Shown here piece by piece: positions 1 through 10,115 of a stretch of 64,000 nucleotides of DNA. Origin of the DNA: Phlebiopsis flavidoalba (lineage: Eukaryota; Basidiomycota; Agaricomycetes; Polyporales; Phanerochaetaceae). The notes under the pieces are model-generated. The model did no database searches, was not told the DNA's origin, and saw only the letters and a list, made by a program, of their open reading frames with translations. Location of the stretch: assembly GCA_035772785.1 (NCBI GenBank), contig JAOCPU010000002.1, positions 1,426,001-1,490,000 of the forward strand, read 5' to 3'. A program made the translations under genes and the position numbers. The stretch's first letter is position 1, and each line of letters opens with the position of its first letter.

Positions 1-2
1 CG

Positions 3-716
3 GGCGCATCTATTCGACGCCAGACCCTCAGTCAGCCCGGCGCATCACACATAGGGCTCGCTTCGCACGCACCATGCTCGGCGAGATGACGCGGTCCTGG
101 AAAATAGCCCGTCCTGCTGGTCATCGCCAGCCGCGTGCCGAGGGGCGGCTGCTCCTGCGGCCCCCCAGGCGGTTGCAGTGACAGCAGCAGCAGCGGTAGA
201 AGCCGCGGCTAGGAGGCGCGGCGTCGGCGGCGGCGGGAGGCTCGAGCTGTGCCACGACGGGGTGGAAGCGCACCCGCGCCTGGAGCGGCTTCTCTTCGTC
301 GGGGAAGTGGCGCACCCAGCTTTTTTTTCCCCGCACGTCCTCCTCGTCCGCGAGGCTGACGGCCTCATTCTCTGGCCTCCGCGCTGGTGCGCAGCGGCCC
401 CGCGGTGCCCTTGGCCGCGGGGGGGGGGCGCCCCTGCTGCCCTGTGCCCCCTGTGGCGCCGCCGAAGCGCGCGGGCGAGGCCCGTGTGCGCGTGGGGCGG
501 CCGCTGCTCGTGCGTGGGCGAGGTGGAGCGTGCGGAGGGGCGTCGCGCCAGCTGCGCTGGTCGGCGTAGAGTCCGAGCGGCTTGCGGTCGCCCACCATCG
601 AGAGCGGGCTCACGTGCTTGAAGTGGTCCTTCTGCTCTGCGAGCCCGGCGAGGTGCCCGGGACGACTGCTCGGACTGGAGCACTCTGAGGTTTCGCGGGC
701 GACCATCCACGAGGTG
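3..716 (-). CDS. possible GC-rich hypothetical gene, partial at left edge
   Basis: I do not recognise this. On the minus strand three overlapping frames share the load over a stretch without many stops. One reads through WMVARE and MVGDRKPLGLYADQRS near 560-690, another through KKSWVRHFPDEEKPLQARV near 270-330, and a third becomes Ala/Pro/Arg-rich towards the left edge. That pattern fits one gene whose frame is broken several times, but high-GC DNA also gives long open frames by chance. No start codon can be defended, and the left end may run off the window. It has no recognisable domain. Confidence 0.25.
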
Positions 717-2793
717 AAGTTGAAGTCCAGGGCCGCATAGTTCAGTTGCAATGCCAAACGTTGTTCTTGTGAGGAACGGTGAGCTGCGTCTCGAGAATCT
801 TGATCATGACCGCAACTGCGATGTGGGCTCCCCTGGGCCGCCACAAAGGTTTAACGTGAGCATGAACCATGATCGTTACATGTGAGACATTGATGCTCAC
901 GCAGAGTCGCCTGAAAAGACCACGTCCAGCGCACAGTCCCGGACATTCCAAACAAATCTTGCCACAAGACCCACTAGCGTGCGATATGCGTCAAAAAACA
1001 CTCGTCTATAGCGTACGGATATGGATCTGCACGAGGGGGAAAACACTTTAGCATATGAAACCAGGGAGGGGCTTGCTGTGGACTCGAAAGCACTTGCATT
1101 CGGGTGCCTTGCCGTACTCCACAGATAGTACCGGTTTGCCAGTCCCGAACGGCCCACATGCGCAAGCGATCTTCGTGGTGCTCAGGGGTCATTGAGATGA
1201 AGCCTCCACCGGGAACAATCCAGGATCAGCTCCGTCGATCGAGAGAGCTGGTGCTCTGGCGGTGCAAAAAACAACCATGCTGTCACAGGTACGCTGGTAG
1301 GTCGAGTCGCTGGGGCGGCGGCAGTGTACACCTTGCGACACGGATACTGATCCTCGGATAGTAGCTAAATGCGCGTATCTGCAGCGGAGGGTAAATATTT
1401 TAACACGTGTGTGACAGGCGAAATCCAGACGGGCCGAAACTCGTGCGGTCGAATACTGACATACGGATTTGTCGTCTTTTCCCACGTAGTTGGTCCTAAG
1501 CATCTCGACCGTCGGAACCGCGCGAAAATCGACGAAGCTGTCAATGTTGTGTGAGTGTGGTGGAGGTGGAGGAGGTCCATGTGCCCGAGGTCCCCGGGCC
1601 GCACCTTTTCGTGTCCGCTTCGGTCGCGTACACGATGTAATACACGGAAAATAATACAGAGCAGATTGTCCCTCAGCCACTTCGGTCGAATAGACATGGC
1701 CGTGGCGAACCCCTGCATCCAGCCCTGTGTTGATCCATGTCGCTAGACGGTAGTAGTGTTTGGGGAATACTGCAAAATTCGGATCAGCGGCTAACGCGAG
1801 GCGTGACATTGTCCGTCGGACACACCAAGTTGGCGAGGGGTTCTGGGGCTGTTGGTAATAAAAGACAAATTCAGTCGCTAGCGTCGTTCATCGCATCACA
1901 GGAAGCTCACATCCAAGGCCTAAAATCTCTTGTCCAGGTTGCGCACCGCAGTGCGTAACGTGGGGTACACGCCAGTCAGCGTGCTGACAATAATCTGCCA
2001 TGGTGTGTGAAGCGTCCTGTGGGCCAATGTCCGCCGTTAGCACCGGACTGTCCCTTCTGCAGCACATGAAGGAGCCACATACGCAGGGACTCGGTTTACG
2101 CGCCGCAAACCACAGTATTCGCAGGGCGGGGCACCTTGTGTCTCCATGCGCAATCCTCCAGAGATCCAAAAGAATTATGACCGGTAGAAAATACCTAGTG
2201 AACGCGCTACATAAGCGACCCGCAGCGACTCCTGAAGCCGCCAGTTCGCAACCTGTAACCTCTTCCACGAGGGGCTTTGTTTCGGCCGCCCGCCCCCAGC
2301 CAAGTGATTCCTATCATGTGTCTAACGAGAAGGTGGTGGGGGTCCGTACAAGCCCAAGGAACAGTTGACGTCCCTCCAGCTTCTAGCAGGGCCTGCGAGT
2401 ACGGTCTCCAGTGATGAACGGTGGCAGGATCGGAAAAGGCAATGTGCATTATTGCCCACGGGGGGGCGAAACGGAGGCAAAACGATTATTGCCATCGCCG
2501 CCGCACGTTGCTATATTGGGGCTGGGCATCACCCTGTGACCGTCGCGCGCTGATAGCGGGGTCCGTCCCGAACATCCGTGGAAATGAACGACGTCCATTC
2601 TGCGGTGTTCGATTACTCGACACCCTGCCCGTGGGACTCGAGTACTGTGTTCACCTCCTCGCACCCGTGCGCTATGTTTCTGCTTGGCTGCTTTTCGTCG
2701 TGCGGCGGAGGGAGGTGGGCCTGAGGGGGGCGGCTGTCGCACGAGTCCCCGGGGCGCTCCAACGCTCGACGCTGTCGCAGAAGTTCTGGATTG
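717..2793. other. weakly coding or intergenic stretch
   Basis: About 2 kb with no securely recognised gene. The only coding-like signal is the minus-strand segment near 1640-1809, listed separately. Short open frames on both strands around 1,900-2,450 have no recognisable domain. The right part must contain the promoter of the allantoicase gene. Confidence 0.5.
1189..1860 (-). CDS. candidate acetyltransferase-like (GNAT) remnant
   Basis: The minus strand near 1640-1850 gives a coding-looking peptide. It contains LALAADPNFAVF, then YYRLATWINTGLDAG, then HGHVYSTEVAEGQ and LYYFP, with a possible donor site just after. The order resembles the first half of fungal GNAT-fold proteins: a line of the type 'LARAFADDPFF', a helix, then a strand such as 'GxVYVAEDEGxxVGVAVWFPPG'. 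The C-terminal acetyl-CoA-binding loop (Q/RxxGxG/A) could not be found in any frame downstream. The family guess is inference from a weak pattern. The coding status of the first 60 codons is somewhat firmer. Confidence 0.22.
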   Translation of the reverse strand, partial: YYQQPQNPSPTWCVRRTMSRLALAADPNFAVFPKHYYRLATWINTGLDAGVRHGHVYSTEVAEGQSALYYFPCITSCTRPKRTRKGAARGPRAHGPPPPPPHSHNIDSFVDFRAVPTVEMLRTNYVGKDDKSVCQYSTARVSARLDFACHTRVKIFTLRCRYAHLATIRGSVSVSQGVHCRRPSDSTYQRTCDSMVVFCTARAPALSIDGADPGLFPVEASSQ

Positions 2794-2916
2794 CTTATCG
2801 GAGATCCGTAGGGAGATACGCTCCCCGCTCGAGTCAGCGGCCATGGACTACTTCTCCAGCCTTCTTCCCGCGGACATTCCACCACCACATCGACCCCCCG
2901 TTTGAGGCCCAGATAA
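2794..2916. promoter_or_regulatory. GATA-type sites upstream of allantoicase
   Basis: Two HGATAR-type sites lie in the short leader of the allantoicase gene. CTTATC at 2794-2799 is GATAAG on the minus strand, and AGATAA at 2911-2916 is seven bases before the ATG. In ascomycetes and Cryptococcus, nitrogen-regulated GATA factors (AreA/Nit-2/Gat1) control purine-degradation genes through such sites. A GATA hexamer is short and frequent by chance, so the position and the gene's function are what make these worth noting. Confidence 0.3.
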
Positions 2917-2922
2917 CACAAC

Positions 2923-4545
2923 ATGGCACTGTCCGTGGAGCGCATCCCCCTGGAGAACTTTTCAAACGAGTTTGCGACAGCGAGGCGATAGGTGGGCCCT
3001 GATCTACCTGTAACGCGTCGTGTGATCTGCGTAACTGATCACAGTGCCGTGCAGAACTCTCTAGCGTCGCTCTGGCGGACAGATCTGCTCGGTTCTCTGA
3101 CGAGTTTTTTTTCGCAAAGAGGCACATCACCTGCTTTTGGTCGAGGGTGAGCATGCGTTTTTATTTCGTCCACGTTGTTGGGGAACGAGCGGCGGAAATA
3201 ATGAGCTCGGTCTAGCCCGCACCAAGCCTCAAAGGTCAGTTTGGGCCCCCCCAAGGGTGCTCTCTTCAGCGGCTGGGAAACCCGTCGGCACAACCCCACC
3301 TACGACTGGTAAGCGTAGGTATTTTCTTTGCCAGCCGAGTTGATGGCCGAATGGCGACCGACCATGCCTCGCACCGCACCCGATTACCTAGGGTATCGTC
3401 AAGCTTGTGGAAGCCCCGGAACAGTCTTTCGTTTTTGATGTCGACACCGCGCACTTTAACGGTCAATGATCATCATGAGACACCGTAACTCGTCGGTGCT
3501 GACATCTCGACAGGAAAACGAGAGTCCGGCCCCGCAAGTCTCCGTAGAGGCATTATTCGACGACGGCGACAAGCCTCCTGCGGAAACCGATGGCAAGGTC
3601 CAGATTTTGAGCTTGTTACTCAGCGCGCTGGATGCTCACACTTGTTACTCTAGTGGCAGGAAATCCTTCCCAAAGTTGCCTTGGGACCTCTCTTCCCGCG
3701 CCATCTATTCAAAATCCCTCAAACCTCTCGGGGTCAATTACGTGAAACTCAATATGTATCCCGACGGTGGCATCGTACGTCCATTTAGCTTTATAATTCG
3801 CATTTTATTACCCCAAATTGACGACATTCAGGCGCGGTTCAGGGTGTATGGTCTCGTAAACCCAGTGTTCCCATCAGATCCTGCCGTCTCCTTTGATCTT
3901 CCCCATGTCTGTTTGCAGGGGGCCGTTGTCGGTGTGTGTTCACTTCAGATCAGCACTTTGGCGTGGGCTCCAACTTGATTCTTCCTGGCCGCGGTACGTC
4001 GTCTCCAAGATCGCTGATGTTCTTTCAATTGTTTGTGAGCGGGGCGCTCCAGGCAAGGATATGGGCGACGGATGGGAAAACTAAGCGTAGCCGGGAAGCA
4101 GGCCACAAAGACTGGGCCATCATTAAGTTGTGTGAGTGAGACGAGCTTCTTGAGTGACTCGCGGTGCGCGGCTTGCTAATGATTGCGTGCCTCGTTCTCT
4201 TCCCGACTGCGAATCGGCATTTCGAAGGGGGGCGACGCCGGGCTTCTTTCAATCATGTTGAGATTGATACCCCGCGCCACTTCAAGGGCAACTTTCCCGG
4301 AGTCGTGCGAGATACACGCTGGCGACGAGCGGCGAGCTTGTGGCCCTGGGGGGCCTCCCCGACGACGACTGGACGTTGATCCCTGCCGCGGACAAAACTC
4401 GGTCCGCAAACCGCCAGCACGAATTCCAGCTCGCGAACACCCGGATCCGACGCCGTACACACACATCAAGATTACCATCTTCCCCGACGGCTGGGCATCA
4501 AGCGCGCTTTCGAGTGGATATGGCCGCAGAGCACAGTGGCCTTAA
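2923..4545 (+). CDS. DAL2: allantoicase
   Basis: Allantoicase (allantoate amidinohydrolase, EC 3.5.3.4) splits allantoate into ureidoglycolate and urea in purine-nitrogen recovery. The start ATG at 2923 opens MALSVERIPLENF, typical of the family. Pieces then follow in order over at least six exons: the HLLLVE segment near 3135, GWETRRHNPTYDW (ends about 3308, followed by GTAAGC), FDVDTAHFNG near 3450, PQVSVEALFDD near 3530, YVKLNMYPDGG near 3760, RVYG after an intron at about 3774-3830, FGVGSNLILPGRG, MGDGWETKR plus HKDWAIIKL, EIDT...HFKGNFP near 4280, DDDWTLIP and finally YTHIKITIFPDG near 4470. This shows both halves of the duplicated galactose-binding-like fold. The frame changes several times. 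The first stop in the best frame is TAA at 4543, directly before the ureidoglycolate lyase region. Confidence 0.93.
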
Positions 4546-4634
4546 GGCAGTTAATCGGTTGCCGCTGCACCGCTCACAGCGGGGGCTGGCCCCGCAGAGG
4601 CTGCCACGGCAACGGCAAACGCTCCCGGCGCCCG

Positions 4635-5469
4635 ATGCGCCCCGCCAGCATCACGCCGACGCGGAATTCCCCGCGCGCGGGGACGTCGTTCGGCCGTGCG
4701 CGTGCCCGTCGCCTGTTCGTTGCGGCTCTTCCGCAGAAATTCGTTCGCGGTGCCGTACGGGGCAGGTCCGTGCAGGCGTACGCGGACGTGCACGCCGTGC
4801 CTGCGCCGCGCGCGACGCGCATCACTGGCTGGCGCGAACCAGGGGCACAGGCGGTCAAGTTCCACAAGCTTGCGCTCCTCGAGTCGGCGTACCCGCCCGA
4901 GCTCGCTGCCACGGGCGGGCCTCTCGGTGTACCGGTGCAAGCCCGTCGAGCTCGGGCCTGGCGGTGACGTGAGTGGCGGGTGGAGCTCCTGGAGCGGCAT
5001 CCCGCGACGAAGCAGGCGTTTGTGTGCCGATGCGGGGCTCGGCATCGGGTGAGGACGCGCTGGACTCTGCACCCGGGGCGCGCTACTTGGTCATCGTGGC
5101 GTTGAACGGGCAGGACGCAACAAGCCCGACCTGCAGACCCTGCGCGCGTTGTGTTCGCGTCGGCGGGCCGAGGGGATTGATTATGTACAACACGGGTGGT
5201 CTGGGCGTAAGTCGCGTTCCTGGTTGACATGTGTCGGACGTTTCTGACGGCGCTTCTAGACCATCCTATGGCCGTTCTCGGTTACGGTGTACAAGTAGCG
5301 GTTTTTGCGACGATCGCCTCCCCATACCGTACTGATGAACGCCGTGTCTCAGCCGATGGATTTCACTTGTGTTGAAACACAGGTCGGCGACGGAAACCCA
5401 CTTGACTGCGAAATTCTGTCCTTGGCAGAGAATGCTCTGAGCAATACACCGTCACCGTGTCACAAGTAG
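4635..5469 (+). CDS. DAL3: ureidoglycolate lyase
   Basis: Ureidoglycolate lyase (EC 4.3.2.3) converts ureidoglycolate to glyoxylate and urea, the step after allantoicase. An ATG at 4635 begins MRPASITP, matching the usual 'xLTPEAFAPYGDVV' opening if one base is missing. Recognisable pieces follow: YADVHAVPAPRATRITG near 4800, KFHKLALLES near 4865, VYRCKPVELGPGGDVSGGWE, LLERHPATKQAFVP (the conserved ERHP-xx-QxF core) near 4990, GARYLVIVALNGQD near 5080, a KPDLQTLRAF-type stretch, IDYVQ near 5180, and DFTCVETQVGDGNPLDCEIL running in one frame from 5356 to TAG at 5467-5469. Introns lie in the last third. It follows allantoicase on the same strand with only about 90 bp between, and an Ala/Thr-rich open frame bridges the gap, so the two may be one fused gene. 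Confidence 0.88.
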
Positions 5470-5684
5470 TAGATATGGATAGTGCAGAGCCAAACGTAGC
5501 ACCGCGGAGACTATCCCAAAACAGTAATGGATGGGATTGTGGCGTCCACGTGCCCATCAGATTGTTTTTTCGATCGCGTCATTCGTGAGTCACGCCGCGA
5601 TTTCGCCTGAAATGAGTGTGCTGCCGTTCCTCCACACCCGCCCCTTCGCCTCCTTACTTTCCGAGTATCATCGTAAGCCAACAA

Positions 5685-7280
5685 ATGACGGCAATAGGGT
5701 CCTCACGTCCATTAGGAACGACCGGTAACAAGCATTGAGATAGTGGACCAGCTCTTGCTACCGCACACAGTCGAGTTCGTTGTAGATCGACACGATCGAG
5801 AAGGCTCATGAAGCTATCAAATCGATGAAGGTTCGCAGTTTCGCCTTCACGCCGTATGCATTCCGCCTGGACTCTCTGCGAGTCATACAACATGCCCTTG
5901 TTAGATTCGTGGCAGACGCCCCGCTATTCCGAGTCTCTCGCCGGCATGCTGCACACTCTTGTCACTGCCACATCCTTTCGACTGACTACTCGGAGTCTTA
6001 CACAACCCCGCCCGGCAGAATACCTCCGTCGTCGGCGGCGGAGCTTCAAACTATATGTACAACCTCATATCTTGACTATCTGTACAACGCTCAGGCCTAC
6101 TCGCCAGTCAACCTGGAAGCGCCGCTTAATCGTGCGCCTCAACCAAGAGTCGCTGCAAGCAGGCGTTTGACGCAGGGAAAGATGCCCTGTGCCATGCGCC
6201 CCCAGGGATCTAGCGTCGCATGTAGGGGCAGGCCATCGACAACGAGGAAATATATCTAGGAAAAAGCTGATTGTCGAAGTGGGGCGCTGAGTGGCTGCTG
6301 GAAGAGGTCACCCACGAAGAAGGGCAAGAATGCAGATGGGGGATTGCAGGTCATGACGGTTTGCAATACCGGATCTTTGGCTACGTCTGTAAGTTGCACG
6401 GGATATCATGTGGGTTTTTCTGACGCCACATAGGGATATGGAACAGCGCTGGGCCTGATAACACATCTCCATGAGACCGGAAAGTGTGGAAAAGGCATAT
6501 TTCACCAGTCCACCCGTACCATCAGGGTTCACGGTGCGTTTCCAGAGTATCGTCCGATCATGGGTTGTCCTGACGAGATGCACCAGACTCACCGCGTTTG
6601 AACTTCAATCACTCAAGATCCCGTCTGTGATGTTGTGCGATAGTATGGTTGGCTCGCTGTTCCAGCACTATGACATCGCCGCCGTAGGTGAGATTTCTGT
6701 CCATGCCTGTTCCCGTTGTAATATTAACACTACATACCAGCGGTCGGCGCCGATCGTTATAGCGAGGAATGGTGACACACAGCCAACAAGGCAGGTCCGG
6801 ACTTCCAGTCGCTCAACCTGACAACTGACAAGTGTCACAGATTGGAACCTACAACGCAGCTGTCCCTCGCCGCTCGGCATGGCATTCCGTTTATTGTGTC
6901 GCCCCCCGCGTCAGCACAGTTGACCTGGACATCGAAAACGGTGCGAGGTGAGCAGTCTCCATAACTTGGAGACGCCAAGAGCCAAAGCTGAGCCCCAAGA
7001 CGCGTTTAGCATTCCCATCGAGCATCGGACCCCCCTTGGAAGCTTGTCTCGTACGCGGCGCCCTTTACCCTTCCAGACGACCCCCGAAGGGCTGAAAGAG
7101 CAAGCGGACCGTCATGGTAACTCCGGAAGGACCCCTAGAGGGCGTCATTACACAACCCAGTTTCGACGTGACACGGCGCGGAGCCCTGATTACGGCGATC
7201 GTCACAGAGAAGGGTCTTATTGTCGCTGTGTGAAGGAGGCGGGGGAAGTGCTCGCTTTGGACCTGAGCGGGATCGTGTGA
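5685..7280 (+). CDS. MRI1: methylthioribose-1-phosphate isomerase
   Basis: MRI1 (EC 5.3.1.23) isomerises methylthioribose-1-phosphate to methylthioribulose-1-phosphate in the methionine salvage pathway. It belongs to the eIF2B-alpha-like family. The N-terminus shows LTSIRNDR, then DQLLLPHTVEF near 5750 and EKAHEAIKSMKVR. Later come DYLYNAxxxxVNLEA near 6090, KWGAEWLLEEV near 6290, VCNTGSLAT near 6355 with the catalytic Cys, and GYGTALGLITHLHETGKVEKAYFT across an intron that ends near 6431. Then LTAFELQSLKIPSVMLCDSM near 6590, GADR...RNGDTANK near 6750 with the catalytic Asp, and IGTYNAAV...RHGIPFIV (exon from about 6841). The tail ends EVLALDLSGIV at TGA 7278-7280. The ATG at 5685 is the nearest one upstream; a one-base shift separates it from LTSIRNDR. 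Confidence 0.93.
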
Positions 7281-7899
7281 GCGGGCTTTATATGTCGGGG
7301 CCGTCGGGCGGGCTGGAGGCATCATCCGCTGCGCGCCTGTGGCTCTCGGTTCGGATTGATGAGGTCGGCAGTATCATTGGCCAGGCCCTGAATGAAACCG
7401 ACTTACACCAGTGTCCACAAGCCCTTGTGTGCTCACGGGAGAAGCGGCTGCTCGTGCACGACCAAGGTACCACCTGCCCACATGCCCCATCATCAGCCCC
7501 GGGCGGCCACGGGGGCCCGACCTCAGCGGGCGGCCTGTCACGGCGCGGGCGCGCGCCGCCGCCCGGACACGGCGCTGTGGGTCCCGACGCGTGGCTCCCG
7601 CCCTCCCGCCGTCCGTCGTCGGACGGGTGCGACGGCGCGCTGGCCCGCTGATGGCGGACAATGCGGGCAGCGTCGCAAGCGTCGGAGAAATACGGACAAT
7701 TATTAGACGGCCACACCGCCAAGGGACAAAGCGTTTGATCATGAAACAAATTGATCGGGCTACTTGTACGCGCGGCGGAGCTCCGCCTTGCGCCTTCATC
7801 TGTCACCTCTTTCTCTCCCTCCTCCATCCTCCCCTTCAGCATCGGGCCCCCGCGTTCTTTTTTGTCTGCTCTTTGCATACCCTCACGCTCTACTACACG
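7281..7899. other. GC-rich intergenic region
   Basis: There is no gene I can support between the stop of the methylthioribose-1-phosphate isomerase gene and the start of the secreted GH23-like gene. The middle is very GC-rich and gives chance open frames on both strands. The last 130 bp before 7900 are strongly pyrimidine-rich (CTCTTTCTCTCCCTCC-type runs), a common composition just upstream of fungal start codons. Confidence 0.5.
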
Positions 7900-9287
7900 A
7901 TGCCAACTCACACGCTATCCTTTTGTCTGGCTCGTCCCTCGCCGTCGGCGTCGCCCCGAAAGCCGCATTCTCCCATGCTGAAGGAGGCATCCCCCCCTGC
8001 TCGAACAGGTCCCACGTCACGCACCGACTTAGCAACCAGCGCAGAGACCTCGTAGACGGCCACACGCGCACACCGCCGCAGCGACGGTAAGCGGTTGCAA
8101 GCCCCACGGTCCTCGGTGAGCTTCGCTCGCGCCCTCGAAAAAGTGCACATTGATACTGACCAGTCGCGCCCAGAGCTTGGCCGCGTCCTCTTCCTCTTCC
8201 CCCGCCCCCAAGGCAACCGCTGCTCCCGTCGGCGCAGTTTGAAGCAAAGCCCTCGAGCTCAAAGTCCGCCGCCCCCGCCAAAGAAACACCTCTGGCTCTT
8301 CTTCGGTTCCTCCTCTACCAAGCTTAACACCGCCAACTCTGCCCAATGCGGTCCTAGCGGTGCTACATGTCAGTAGTGCATTACAGACATCCAAAATACA
8401 GTCTAACGGCGCGTTCAATTCTCTAGCGAAGCTCACTGCCACCACTGGTCCCAATGGAAGCGATGGACATGGTTCAACTGTGGAATTGAGAGCGGCGGAT
8501 GGACCCCCACCGACCCAACCTGACCATCGACCAAGTCAGTCACGAAGGAACTCTCGGAACGCCATCGTCAGAGAAGAAACAGACCCCATTCTCCGCCATG
8601 CGCGCCGTATGTTGGCAACTTCTACGACGCACAGGGCAAAGACGGCAGTTGAGTGCACTGATCATCTTCTCCAGTTGTTGATACATTACTGATGTGGCGT
8701 ATTAGTCCCCGCCATCTCTTCGCCTCTATCGCCATGCAGGAGAGCTCTTGCAACCCCAACGAGGTTGGTGGTGCCGAGTGAGCAGGGTTTGATGCAGATC
8801 ACCAAGGTTCGTGTCATCGCTTGTCAAAATCGTCGGATGTTTTGGCTCATCTACGTGTAGGACAAGTGTGGCAAGGCCCCCGGCGGCAACTGCAAAGAAC
8901 CCGTATGTCACGGCTTCTCATGAGGACAAAGAAGTCCCGCTCATCATTTTGCGATTTCAGGCGTTCAACATTGATACCGGTGCTGCCTTCCTGTCCCGGT
9001 CTCATCAAGCAGAACGGTGGCAACATTCTTCCCGCGATTGGTGAATACAACGGATGGAAACTCAAGATGACGAAGGAGGAGGCTACCGCCGCTGCCTTCA
9101 CCAACTGCTTGCCCGTGCCAAAACAACCTCGACTAGTACGTACTCTGGCTATTGAACATTGGTACTATCGTTGACGCCTGCCATAGCCTCACTCAGTTCC
9201 TCAACGGCTGGGTTCTTGGAAACGACCCCACTGGCTCTCTCCGTATCGGTTCGTACTTCAACCTGGATGTCTGCCACCGCGGAATAA
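7900..9287 (+). CDS. secreted GH23/SLT-type lysozyme-like protein
   Basis: This is a basidiomycete-type secreted protein with a lytic-transglycosylase (SLT, GH23 lysozyme-like) domain, expected to act on peptidoglycan or related glycan outside the cell. The catalytic core is clear: IAMQESSCNPNEVGGA near 8735-8780 with the catalytic Glu in QESSC, GLMQITK near 8790, then DKCGKAPGGNCKN near 8865-8900. After an intron come KQNGGNILPAIGEYNGWK near 9010-9060 and NCC-CQNNLDY, then FLNGWVLGNDPTGSLRIG near 9200. The protein probably ends NLDVCTAE at TAA 9285-9287 after a one-base shift. Upstream are GIESGGWTPTDPTLTIDQV near 8485 and, before that, a Ser/Ala/Pro-rich linker (about 8170-8330). ATG at 7900 (MPTHTLSF) precedes a hydrophobic stretch that could be a signal peptide. 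The N-terminal third is the least certain part. Confidence 0.82.
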
Positions 9288-10115
9288 ACTTCACGAGCAC
9301 ATCACGTCGCATAACGACTCCCTGGAGCTCTTTCCCGCATCTTGATCTACGATACCCTCAGCCCGGTCGCTGGCGCCGAAGAGCTGCATTACTGGTTACC
9401 TTATCCATGACTTAGTGTCTGCCTGCTTGCATGTATGCATACGGTCATCCGCGTTTCTGTCTTGATGTTCGAGCAGAACTCGATAGCGTTGTACGCTTGT
9501 ACCATCTCTGAATTCAATGAAGGCGTATTTCCGCCCAAGTTCCCTATATGCATGCGTGACACCGTAATGTCGTTGTTTCTATGTTTTCTACAGCTATCTG
9601 GGCTGTGTATGTGGCGAGTGAGTGAGTGCTCCACTGCCTTGTAATTTGTGCGCGAATTGATTGGACTCGACTCTGATTCCAGGTCATTGGCACCCAGTCA
9701 AGACAGCCGGCGCATCATTAGAAGCCATTGTACTCCTCACTTCAGCGGTGTTCACGGTCCCTATATCCGCTACTTTTGGACATCGTGGATGCAAGTATAT
9801 ACTCGGAGGTTTCTCCTTAAGGGCGATTAAAGTTCAGTAGGGCGCTTAACTCTGGTCGTCTTGTACTCGCCACACGCCACACTCGGACACAGTAAAGTAC
9901 AATGCTGGCCATCTGGGACACAAAGCTCGACGAGCACAACATGGCTTGTCGTGGCGACGCGGGCAAGTAGAGAAATGCTCAAAATGCCGATGCCCAGTGA
10001 GCCACTCGACCAAAACTGTGCCACCCGGCGACGACTCACACCTCTCCTCTTCAGGCTCTTTCCTACTCGACGTGTGCGCAGGACGCAAATTAACAGACAG
10101 CTAATAAAAGACGCT
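9288..10115. other. intergenic region
   Basis: This holds the 3' end of the GH23-like gene and the promoter of the F-box gene. Small open frames occur on both strands but none has recognisable content. I see no repeat or RNA gene here. Confidence 0.5.

Noticed and set aside
2449..2844. A 131-codon minus frame divergent from allantoicase (MAADSSGERISLRISD...)
   Set aside because: Position fits a divergent gene, but the composition is Arg/Pro/Ser-rich with no domain, and it covers the allantoicase promoter. Not supported enough to list.
2421..3002. A 193-codon + frame ending in allantoicase exon 1
   Set aside because: Overlaps the true first exon in another frame and has no recognisable content.
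4340..4972. A 210-codon + frame across the allantoicase/lyase junction
   Set aside because: Only its first part matches allantoicase; the rest reads the lyase region in the wrong frame. I split it into the two enzymes.
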